The position numbers were made by a program, and so were the translations under genes. The notes beneath the pieces were generated by a model. The model saw only the letters and a program-made list of their open reading frames with translations, had not been told where the DNA came from and did no database searches. A DNA stretch of 64,000 bases from Streptococcus infantis (GTDB taxonomy: Bacteria > Bacillota > Bacilli > Lactobacillales > Streptococcaceae), in contig NZ_JYOV01000010.1 of assembly GCF_000963255.1 (NCBI RefSeq), forward strand, positions 1 through 64,000, read 5' to 3'. Shown one piece after another: positions 26,840 through 33,809 of the stretch (the stretch's first letter is position 1; each line of letters opens with the position of its first letter).

Positions 26840-27535
26840 ATGTCAGAAATTACACATGAAATTGATGCAAACTTTGCTGGCCGTTTAAATATCTTGCGTG
26901 CTGGTGTGCTGGGAGCTAATGATGGAATCATCTCTATCGCTGGAGTTGTTATTGGGGTTGCCAGTGCGACTAACAATATCTGGATTATCTTCCTCTCAGG
27001 ATTGGCTGCTATTCTTGCTGGTGCCTTTTCTATGGCTGGTGGCGAGTATGTATCCGTATCTACTCAAAAAGACACGGAGGAAGCCGCTGTAGCCCGCGAA
27101 CAACTACTTTTGGATAAAGATATGGAAGCTGCTAAAAAATCACTCTACGCAGCCTATCTTCAAAATGGTGAGTGTGAAACATCAGCCCAACTCTTAACCA
27201 ACAAGGCATTTCTTAAAAACCCTCTCAAAGCCTTAGTTGAGGAAAAGTACGGAATCGAGTATGAGGAATTCACTAATCCCTGGCATGCTGCTGCATCTAG
27301 CTTCATTGCCTTTGTCCTCGGAAGTCTCCCGCCAATGCTTTCAATAACCATCTTCCCAAGTGACTATCGAATCCCTGCTACTGTCTTTATCGTAGCGATT
27401 TCTCTATTAGTTACCGGCTACACCAGTGCAAAACTTGGAAAAGCTCCAACAAAAACAGCTATGATTCGTAACCTCTGTATCGGTTTGTTGACCATGGGAG
27501 TTACCTATCTATTGGGACAGTTGTTTAGTATTTAA
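26840..27535 (+). CDS. VIT1/CCC1-family membrane transporter
   Basis: 231 residues beginning MSEITHEIDANFAGRLNILRAGVLGANDGI, the hallmark opening of VIT1/CCC1 proteins (vacuolar Fe/Mn transporters in eukaryotes; manganese or iron efflux in bacteria). About five membrane segments follow, including VGVASATNNIWIIFLSGLAA-type helices with GGEYVSVSTQKDTEEA after the second and a charged loop between residues 75 and 150. ATG 26840 is preferred over an upstream frame opening because AAAGGAG precedes it. A BOX element begins at its stop codon. Confidence 0.88.
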   Translation: MSEITHEIDANFAGRLNILRAGVLGANDGIISIAGVVIGVASATNNIWIIFLSGLAAILAGAFSMAGGEYVSVSTQKDTEEAAVAREQLLLDKDMEAAKKSLYAAYLQNGECETSAQLLTNKAFLKNPLKALVEEKYGIEYEEFTNPWHAAASSFIAFVLGSLPPMLSITIFPSDYRIPATVFIVAISLLVTGYTSAKLGKAPTKTAMIRNLCIGLLTMGVTYLLGQLFSI

Positions 27536-27639
27536 TACTCAATGAAAATCAAATTCAAACCACGTCAGCTTCGCCTTGCCTTACTCAAGTACAGCCTGCG
27601 GCTCGCTTCCTAGTTTGCTCTTTGATTTTCATTGAGTAT
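27535..27639. repeat. BOX element (boxA-boxC type)
   Basis: A 19-bp perfect inverted repeat, ATACTCAATGAAAATCAAA at 27535-27553 and its complement at 27621-27639, encloses the conserved core with CCACGTCAGCTTCGCC and CAGCCTGCGGCTCGCTTCCTAG. This is the interspersed BOX repeat of pneumococcus and relatives, here without a boxB module. It overlaps the end of the VIT-family gene and could act as its 3' hairpin. Confidence 0.85.
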
Positions 27640-27679
27640 AAGTTAAAAATTGATGCTGAGCAACAACTAGCTTTAAAAT

Positions 27680-27741
27680 AAAACCACACAGTGATTTCAA
27701 GCTTGAATAGCATCAAGCCGAAAGAAATACTGTGTGGTTTT
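27680..27741. terminator. Long-loop hairpin, possible bidirectional terminator
   Basis: AAAACCACACAGT (27680-27692) and ACTGTGTGGTTTT (27729-27741) are perfectly complementary over 13 bp with a 36-nt loop. Short T-runs follow on both strands. It may be a terminator or the end of a decayed mobile element next to it. Confidence 0.45.
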
Positions 27742-27749
27742 TGAATAGT

Positions 27750-28090
27750 AGATCTTTTAGAGTCTAAACTATTGGCCAATTTTGCTAGATTTATAGTCAT
27801 GAAGGTGAATCCTAACTCTGTTTAAATGGCTTGTTTGCCTCAAATATGAACTCTTCGCAGGAAAAAAACAATCTTTACTCTACATTATCACAGTTAATTT
27901 GAACGAATTTACTTACAGAGAACACTTGAAGAACATAAGTCAACAGTGCATCTTCATAAACATAGTTGGATGAAATCTAGGGCAACTAGTATGAGAATTT
28001 TTCTATAGAAACATTTGACTTGGGATACTGTCAACAAATAAACAAATCATTTAATATTCATGAGTTGTTAGAATATAACAGAACAGAATT
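27750..28090 (-). pseudogene. Decayed transposase fragment, possibly IS1182-like
   Basis: Minus-strand reading across several frames gives fragments FVDSIPSQMF (about 28040-28010), PRFHPTMFMKM (about 27985-27953) and, after a frameshift, ALLTYVLQVFSVSKFVQIN. I recall the same order (VDSIP, RPxFHPxxxLKM, LFAYSRQxFSGRKI) from the N-terminal domain of IS1182-type transposases. Stops and shifts break every frame. No intact ends were found. The assignment rests on remembered motifs and needs a search. Confidence 0.4.
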
Positions 28091-28143
28091 ACTTCCAAAC
28101 TCAACTGATTTATGTTATAACCTGTAAACATTATCAGGATTTT

Positions 28144-28365
28144 CTAAGTATTTTTGTTACTGTAATTATAAACCATGACATGAGAAAGTGATTCTTTCAT
28201 AAAATACTGGTACTGAACCTCTGAAATATCAAATGAGGCAACAACTGCTCAATTATTGATAAACATAAATTGATGATGCGATGGACCTAACTTTGTATGC
28301 ACATGATACATATAAGTAAACTGAATGTCATTGTTTTCTTCAGGACTATTTGTAAGTTTTATCAA
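28144..28365 (-). pseudogene. Gene fragment of unknown origin with an internal stop
   Basis: A minus-strand frame open from 28365 to 28144 except for one TGA reads NDIQFTYMYHVHTKLG, SHHQFMFINN, stop, AVVASFDISEVQYQYFMKE. The composition is protein-like, but there is no start codon or RBS. It lies directly downstream of the bacteriocin-locus gene at 28446 and may be a decayed accessory gene. I do not recognise the family. Confidence 0.35.
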
Positions 28366-28445
28366 CTAAAAAGCGCGATTATCAAGATAAGATATTAGAA
28401 TTAAAAATTGACTTTTTTCTATCAAAACAGGCAAATAAATCGCAA

Positions 28446-28946
28446 TCACTTACTTTTTTCTTTAAAAGATTCATATAATTTTTTATATAACTCCTTTATA
28501 TCTTTTTTCTGAGAATTCAACTCTTCTTTACCATAGTCAAAATTTGCTACTACAAATCCCTCGTCATCATTAGAAAAAGTAAAAAATTCTATTTCAATGA
28601 GTTTATTATGCTTAGAGTCCTCTATAGTGTCTCCTAAATTATTATTAAATTGCTTCACTTCTTCTTCACGAACTCCGAACCCCATAGCAGCTCCATTTGC
28701 AATGATGTTTGAAAACACTTCTTCTGAAGACGCTACTTCTTTCACAGTTATGAAGTATGTGGCCTCTTCTGTTTCTACTTGTCTCACTTTATTCCATTTT
28801 TCTGTATCACTAGAAGAAACCGTATAAACTGTTAACTCCAGTGTTGGTTTATTGGTATTTTCTTTTATGATCATTTGTTTTCCAAAGAAGAAAATAGCAA
28901 GTAGTCCAGCTACAAAGATCAAAGCGATATAAATTATCTTTTTCAT
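28446..28946 (-). CDS. Membrane-anchored protein of the bacteriocin locus, unknown
   Basis: 166 residues. One N-terminal membrane segment (IIYIALIFVAGLLAIFFFG, residues 4-22) is followed by an extracytoplasmic domain of mixed charge; there is no lipobox. The start overlaps the ATPase stop by 4 bp, so it is the last gene of the bacteriocin, membrane protein, ATPase series. Position suggests an accessory immunity or export component. No homologous family recognised. Confidence 0.7.
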   Translation of the reverse strand: MKKIIYIALIFVAGLLAIFFFGKQMIIKENTNKPTLELTVYTVSSSDTEKWNKVRQVETEEATYFITVKEVASSEEVFSNIIANGAAMGFGVREEEVKQFNNNLGDTIEDSKHNKLIEIEFFTFSNDDEGFVVANFDYGKEELNSQKKDIKELYKKLYESFKEKSK

Positions 28947-29566
28947 ACATTATCCCCTATATCTTTCATATCAATGATCACATCAACTTTGTTATAGACA
29001 GCTGGATCGTGAGTCGCTATAATAACATATTTTTCTTCATCTCTTTCATTTAATAATAAACGAATGATTTCTTTTCCAATCTCACCATCTAAAGCTCCTG
29101 TGGGTTCATCTGCTAAGATAATTTTACGTGGTTTCATTAACATTCTGGCAATAGCTACACGTTGAGCCTGCCCTCCAGACAATTCATATATTTTTTGATG
29201 TAAATAGTCGCTTGACAGTCCTACTTTTTCAAGTACATCAGTTATTATTTTTTTGTCTTTAGTGATAAGTTTCAGATTATCATATACTGTTTTGTTTTCG
29301 ATTAAAGAATAATTCTGAAATACATATCCAACAGTATTTTTAAAGAAGGTTCTTTCTTTTATCTTCCAAATATCCTGTTTATCAACTAAAACGTTCCCAC
29401 TATCAATTTTTTCTAATCTTCCTATAATATTAAGAAGAGTACTCTTACCAGAGCCAGAACCTCCAATCAATGCATAGCTTTTTCCAGATTCAAATTTTAA
29501 ATTTAAGTCTGTAAAAATCTTTTTTGATCCAAAACTTTTTGAAACGTTCAAAAGGTCAATTGTCAT
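28943..29566 (-). CDS. ABC transporter ATP-binding protein of a lactococcin-972-type locus
   Basis: 207 residues. Walker A GGSGSGKST near 35, signature LSGGQAQRVAIARM near 129, Walker B IILADEPTGALD near 150, and switch His in IATHD. This short ATPase type accompanies DUF1430 membrane proteins in lactococcin-972-like loci and is thought to drive bacteriocin export or self-protection. It overlaps both neighbours by 4 bp, a translationally coupled module. Confidence 0.9.
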   Translation of the reverse strand: MTIDLLNVSKSFGSKKIFTDLNLKFESGKSYALIGGSGSGKSTLLNIIGRLEKIDSGNVLVDKQDIWKIKERTFFKNTVGYVFQNYSLIENKTVYDNLKLITKDKKIITDVLEKVGLSSDYLHQKIYELSGGQAQRVAIARMLMKPRKIILADEPTGALDGEIGKEIIRLLLNERDEEKYVIIATHDPAVYNKVDVIIDMKDIGDNV

Positions 29567-31545
29567 GTTTCATCTCCTTTTAAAATTTTAGTGTAGCTTT
29601 CAGATAATTTTCTAAAACTCATTATGATTGACAACATCAAAACTAGTATAGAAGCAAGACCAATATACAGCAACTCTATTTGACCTGTCATAAGAAATGT
29701 AAATAGGATAACCATTGTAATAATAATCATAAAATACTTGAGACTTGAAATTGCTATATATGTTTTTGACAGACCCAAAATGATTTTTTTCACATATTCA
29801 TTCTGTTTTAGGGCAATATAAAGTTGGACATATTGATAAATGAGTATAAAGACAATACTGTAAATTATCTTCTGCAAGATTTGTGAAAGTAGAATTTGGT
29901 GCTCTAAGGACAGGATCTTTAATTTCACAATTTGATAAACATCTACTGGATTCATTGAAACATTCAACTGGGTAGCCATCTCATTTATTTTCTTTACCGC
30001 CTCAGGACTAAAAAGAGACTTATTAGTTATATTACTAGCCAAAGTAAACTTGTTGTTTTCGATCATTTTGTCTGTATCTAACACAACAACAATGTTATCT
30101 TTACTATCTGCTAGACTTGCCATTGGTAAAATATCTTTATTTTTATGATCGATATCAGCATCCTCATTGAAATAAAAAATTTTATTACCATCAGGAATTA
30201 TTTGTACTGCAAGCTCTTCTTTTGTATAGTTTGTTCCAATAAATTGTTCTGCTACAACTGTATTCTCAATGGATTTCTGGTTTTCTTTCCATTTTTCAGG
30301 AATATAGATGGTTGCTATCTTATTATCTAAAAGATGATAGTTTGTTCCATTCACTTTATTTTGTAGGTTAGCACCTGCTTGATTGATATAAATCAACTCT
30401 TTATTTATTTCTGGATTCGTTATTCCGTCATTTTCTAATTGTTTAGAAAAGTCTTCTAAAGCATGAGATGTTTTCATAAAATCTGGAACATAGGCCGAGG
30501 ATCGTTCTATATATAAATAATCTAAGTTTTTTAAGGAAGCAGCTATCTGTAGATACTGACCATCCGAATCACTTACTTCTCCATTTTTAGCAGAGTTATT
30601 TTCAATTCCAAGGAACTCAATCCTTCTCCAGTCTTTTACTGTGTCCCATGGTACTAAATTCTGTATCTGGATGTTGATACTGGATTGACTACTCTTTGTT
30701 TCTTGTAAAAAAATTCCTGATACAACGATAATAATCGAAATAATGGCAAGCCATACGACAAAAATAAGCTTGTTTTTCGCCTTGTTTTTGATAATTTCAA
30801 TGGGCTTTTCAATCTGAATCGTCAACCAAAATAAAACAAAGGTAATGAGATCAATGATTTGAAATAATATAAAATTCGTTAAAAGCAGAGAGAAAAATAA
30901 CTTAGAACTATAGGTTAAGAAACCATTTCCCAAAAAAGAACTGTAAAAAACCATCAATAAAGCCATCATAATCAGTTCAAAAATAAGAGAAATGCCATAC
31001 TCTCTTCTTAGATCGTATACAGGCAATCCCAAAGAACGTCGTATCACTCCCTCTTTAATCTGCCTCGTTCTAACTACAAATAACACAACTAATAAAGTTA
31101 AGTAAATTGAACTCATTAACAGTATTCTTAAAGTTCCAGTGAATTGTAACATTCCTCCTATATACCAAGGATAAGACATATATACTGTTTGCAGCCCTGT
31201 CATCGTAAGTGGTTTCAAAGTGTCTACATCCATTTTCCCAAGGGTGTAATACATCCCTATTATCGGTACTGACTTTAACTGTTCACTGTTTTCATCATCG
31301 AAATTTACATACTTAAACTGACCCGAACTCTGAACGATTGGCTTGTAAATGATAACTTTTTCCGTTTTTGATAAGTCACGAAGCATTTCGTATATTTCGT
31401 TATTAGAAAGATTGCTTTTCCCTTGAATAGAAAAAGCACCATCAATTGGTAAAGGTATGGGGGTTTCAGTATCACTGATAGTGACCAAACCAATTGCAGC
31501 AATCAAACAAAAGAAGAATCCAATGATACATAATTTTAATTTCAT
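29563..31545 (-). CDS. Bacteriocin-associated integral membrane protein (DUF1430 type)
   Basis: About 660 residues: one N-terminal membrane segment, a short outer loop, a bundle of helices at about 120-280 (ILLMSSIYLTLLVVLFVV and others), a large extracytoplasmic domain from about 290 to 530, and three C-terminal helices. This layout is that of the seven-TM proteins linked with lactococcin 972, which partner with the ATPase encoded next. The ATG at 31545 is preferred over a GTG two codons earlier. It lies 66 bp after the bacteriocin gene, beyond an intrinsic terminator. Confidence 0.85.
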   Translation of the reverse strand: MKLKLCIIGFFFCLIAAIGLVTISDTETPIPLPIDGAFSIQGKSNLSNNEIYEMLRDLSKTEKVIIYKPIVQSSGQFKYVNFDDENSEQLKSVPIIGMYYTLGKMDVDTLKPLTMTGLQTVYMSYPWYIGGMLQFTGTLRILLMSSIYLTLLVVLFVVRTRQIKEGVIRRSLGLPVYDLRREYGISLIFELIMMALLMVFYSSFLGNGFLTYSSKLFFSLLLTNFILFQIIDLITFVLFWLTIQIEKPIEIIKNKAKNKLIFVVWLAIISIIIVVSGIFLQETKSSQSSINIQIQNLVPWDTVKDWRRIEFLGIENNSAKNGEVSDSDGQYLQIAASLKNLDYLYIERSSAYVPDFMKTSHALEDFSKQLENDGITNPEINKELIYINQAGANLQNKVNGTNYHLLDNKIATIYIPEKWKENQKSIENTVVAEQFIGTNYTKEELAVQIIPDGNKIFYFNEDADIDHKNKDILPMASLADSKDNIVVVLDTDKMIENNKFTLASNITNKSLFSPEAVKKINEMATQLNVSMNPVDVYQIVKLKILSLEHQILLSQILQKIIYSIVFILIYQYVQLYIALKQNEYVKKIILGLSKTYIAISSLKYFMIIITMVILFTFLMTGQIELLYIGLASILVLMLSIIMSFRKLSESYTKILKGDET

Positions 31546-31563
31546 AAGCACTTACCATATTAC

Positions 31564-31597
31564 AAAAGACCCCATCTTATAATCGGGTCTCTTGTTT
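31564..31597 (-). terminator. Terminator/attenuator between bacteriocin and transporter genes
   Basis: On the minus strand AAGAGACCC and GGGTCTTTTG form a stem (arms about 31585-31593 and 31564-31572) followed by T4. It would end most transcripts after the bacteriocin gene and let a fraction read into the membrane-protein gene, so the small peptide is made in excess. Confidence 0.65.
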
Positions 31598-31610
31598 TCA
31601 TAAATTATTT

Positions 31611-31949
31611 TTAAAATCTATAATAATCCCAATATGCATTTAATCGAATATCGCTCCAAGATTTTTTTGCACTTGAATATGCCCATCCATAATCTTTTTT
31701 ATCGTAAGCTTTAACGGTTCCCCAATAATTCGTTACTGAAGATTTTGAACCAATATTATCTGGAGAACTAACAAAGTAATTTGAATAACCATAGCTATTA
31801 TCTACACCATACTGCCATACATCAATAATCGGATATGGAGCAGGGTGTGCTGTAGTTGCACTAACAACACTAGCTGCAGAAGCAAAGCTAAAACTTAAAA
31901 CACTTGCAGCTAGAAAAACAAAGATTTTCTTATTAATTCTTTTTTTCAT
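31611..31949 (-). CDS. Lactococcin-972-family bacteriocin precursor
   Basis: 112 residues. A Sec-type signal peptide covers about residues 1-31 (basic MKKRINKK, hydrophobic FLAASVLSFSFASA, cleavage probably after VVSA). The secreted part is rich in Tyr, Trp, Ser and Asn with VWQYGVDNSYGYSNYF and WGTVKAYDKKDYGWAYSSAKKSW, the lactococcin-972 pattern of an early W-x-YG and late aromatic repeats. There are no cysteines. Lactococcin 972 itself binds lipid II and blocks septum formation; pneumococcal relatives are called streptococcins. Activity of this one is inferred. A strong AAGGAG RBS precedes the ATG. Confidence 0.85.
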   Translation of the reverse strand: MKKRINKKIFVFLAASVLSFSFASAASVVSATTAHPAPYPIIDVWQYGVDNSYGYSNYFVSSPDNIGSKSSVTNYWGTVKAYDKKDYGWAYSSAKKSWSDIRLNAYWDYYRF

Positions 31950-32048
31950 TTTACTTCTCCTTGAATTAAAATATTTTATAAAACTCTGTACTAATCCTCT
32001 TTTAGTAACTCCGTATTACTTTAATATGAATTGATAATATTTAGGTTT

Positions 32049-32090
32049 TTAATCACCGTTATGGTATCTAGAATCGTTATAATATTTCAT
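32049..32090 (-). CDS. 13-residue ORF upstream of the bacteriocin gene
   Basis: ATG at 32090 opens MKYYNDSRYHNGD and stops at TAA (32051-32049). A perfect AAGGAGG lies 8 nt before the ATG, one of the strongest ribosome sites in the window. It is the first ORF on the transcript from the promoter at 32147-32175, about 100 bp before the bacteriocin ATG. It may be a leader peptide that couples translation to expression, or a short signalling or accessory peptide; it has no signal sequence. Real translation is unproven. Confidence 0.5.
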   Translation of the reverse strand: MKYYNDSRYHNGD

Positions 32091-32126
32091 AACTATCCCT
32101 CCTTTTTGAAATTGAACACATTTCGG

Positions 32127-32175
32127 TGTAAGTGTTTACATTTTTTATTTTAGTACTTTTTTTGAGGTTTGTCAA
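32127..32175 (-). promoter_or_regulatory. Promoter and dyad operator of the bacteriocin locus
   Basis: Minus-strand TTGACA (32170-32175), 17 bp and TAAAAT (32147-32152). Six nt beyond the -10 box lies the dyad TGTAA-ACAC-TTACA (32127-32140), covering the expected start site, where a repressor would block initiation. The regulator is not encoded next to it. Confidence 0.7.
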
Positions 32176-32358
32176 GTGTTTTTAAATATATTTTTTTGGA
32201 AAATAGGGATATCTATAAAGTAAGAATTTGTAAAACAAACTCATAACCCCCATGTTCTTCAGTAAATGAATATGGTTATGGTACAATTAAAAATGAGAAT
32301 TCAATCGTAATTATTTCTATATTAAGATCCTTAAAATACATCTTATACCTCTTTCTTA

Positions 32359-32688
32359 TTGGAATAAGAGATTGTCTCTAACAGAAAATGTAACTAACAA
32401 ATGGTATTTTTGAAATACAAAACCTAAGATTCCACAAGGAAAACTTGTTACCTCTTATTTTTTATGGTAGTTGTGTTTATTCCATTTAGAAATAGCTGAC
32501 ATCGAGTTGATTTGTCAAGAATGACAAGAATATTGAGTACTGTTGATTTAGCATAACCAAACTTACCCATGATGGCAAGGTAGTAACCTTTTTCTACAGT
32601 CAATAGATGTTTTTCAGAGATTCTACTGGATTGTTTTGAAAACGAGTTTTAGAAATCCTTTGAACGTATTTTAAATTCAAAAGGTCAT
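32359..32688 (-). pseudogene. Decayed BceA-like ABC ATPase, 5' fragment
   Basis: Reading the minus strand from ATG 32688 through at least three frameshifts gives LNLKYVQRISKTRFQNNPVE, then TVEKGYYLAIMGKFGYAKST (a ruined Walker A, expected GESGSGKST), then VLNILVILDKSTRCQLFLNG, and finally ILGFVFQKYHLLVTFSVRDN. This follows the N-terminal third of the peptide-detoxification ATPases (BceA/YvoA type) of streptococci. The signature and Walker B regions are missing. The gene is dead and truncated, and lies just upstream of the bacteriocin operon. Confidence 0.7.
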
Positions 32689-32970
32689 GATAGACACCTT
32701 CTTTATATCCTGTTAATTGATATCGATCCTGCATAATGGTACTATCAAGCTTAAAATGTTCGGTCTCTTTTGAAGTTGGTTTACTGATTTTCTTTATTTA
32801 CAATTTTTTTAATATTTTTCTCCCTTATCTTACTGTTATAAGTGTACTCTAAAAAATGAGACCATTCCATAACATAACTTTACAAAAGAGACTTTTAATC
32901 TTACATTTTTGTAAGATTGACATATTTTTTTAAAATTTTACTACTATTAGTTTGTCATAATTTTTTAAGA

Positions 32971-33000
32971 AAAACAAAACCCCTTGATACTACAAGGGAT
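32971..33000 (-). terminator. Terminator after the PspC-domain gene
   Basis: CCCTTG (32981-32986) pairs with CAAGGG (32993-32998); the minus strand continues GTTTTGTTTTT. It lies 28 bp past the PspC gene. Confidence 0.7.
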
Positions 33001-33027
33001 TAATTCTCTAATGATCAATAAAATGAT

Positions 33028-33300
33028 TTACCAAAACCAACCTTCGTCATCATTGATAGGCTGGGCTTCTTTGATCTTGCGTGGGCCTGTTCCATACATT
33101 TCAGCTTCGATGTCTTCTTTTGTTGGTAGGATCGAAGCTAGGATAATGTAGATAATAATTCCGAGTCCAAAGTTTGCGATTGTAAAGATTGCAAAAAGGA
33201 AACGAACTAGTGTTACATCAAGATTCCACTTATCAGATAGACCTGCAAGTACACCTGATACCATACGATTTCTTCTCATTTTATAAAATTTTGTATTCAT
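33028..33300 (-). CDS. PspC-domain membrane protein
   Basis: 90 residues. The PspC domain occupies the first 60: FYKMRRNRMVSGVLAGLSDKWNLD, then one membrane segment FLFAIFTIANFGLGIIIYIILASILP. A short acidic tail ends GWFW. Small PspC proteins of Firmicutes take part in envelope-stress signalling (LiaY-like) or phage-shock responses. It is monocistronic here, with no lia-type two-component genes in the window. Confidence 0.88.
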   Translation of the reverse strand: MNTKFYKMRRNRMVSGVLAGLSDKWNLDVTLVRFLFAIFTIANFGLGIIIYIILASILPTKEDIEAEMYGTGPRKIKEAQPINDDEGWFW

Positions 33301-33359
33301 AATTTATTCCTCTTTCGGATTTCTTAATCTTAGTATAGCACTAAGCTAAATTTACTACA

Positions 33360-33809
33360 TCAGTCCTTAGGCCGATTTAACAAGAGGAGCTTTCCACGAC
33401 AAAGACCACAACGATAACGCTTGGTATCGATTTTTCGCTTTCTTTGATAGATTTGCTGACAAGTCTGACAAGTATAGACTAAGTTTTGCTTTTGATTGGC
33501 ACTTGATAAGGGAGGAACAAAGCGAAGTCCGTCTACCTCTTTTAAAAGTTGCTTAAAGGCTAAATCCTTATGCTGATAGCCCTTGCCTTCAAAGTAAAGA
33601 TGGTAATGGCAGAGCTCATGACGAACAATTTTACGAAAAACCTCTAAACCAAGTTCTTGATATACTTTGGGATTGAAATCCAAATGACCATCTTTTGGGA
33701 AAAATCGCCCACCTGTCGACCGTAGACGAGTATTCCACTGAGCTTGATGTTTGAAAGGTTTTCCAAAATCTTCTAAAGAGACCTGTTTAACGTAATCAGT
33801 TAGATTCAT
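33360..33809 (-). CDS. sprT: SprT-like metalloprotease-fold protein
   Basis: 149 residues. Zinc motif HELCHYH near 62 (HExxH), a further His in [10 protein letters not shown], and a C-terminal zinc ribbon with CQTCQQIY and CGLCRGK. SprT-like proteins of low-GC bacteria are uncharacterised; eukaryotic relatives cleave DNA-protein crosslinks. The start overlaps the end of tex by 14 bp, so both lie on one transcript. Confidence 0.9.
   Translation of the reverse strand: MNLTDYVKQVSLEDFGKPFKHQAQWNTRLRSTGGRFFPKDGHLDFNPKVYQELGLEVFRKIVRHELCHYHLYFEGKGYQHKDLAFKQLLKEVDGLRFVPPLSSANQKQNLVYTCQTCQQIYQRKRKIDTKRYRCGLCRGKLLLLNRPKD

Noticed and set aside
27585-27800. Minus-strand 71-codon frame across the BOX element
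   Set aside because: It is made of BOX core and hairpin sequence, with no RBS and no similarity to any protein I know.
32127-32140. CopY operator
   Set aside because: The cop box is TACAnnTGTA; this dyad is TGTAA-N4-TTACA, and no copper genes are near.
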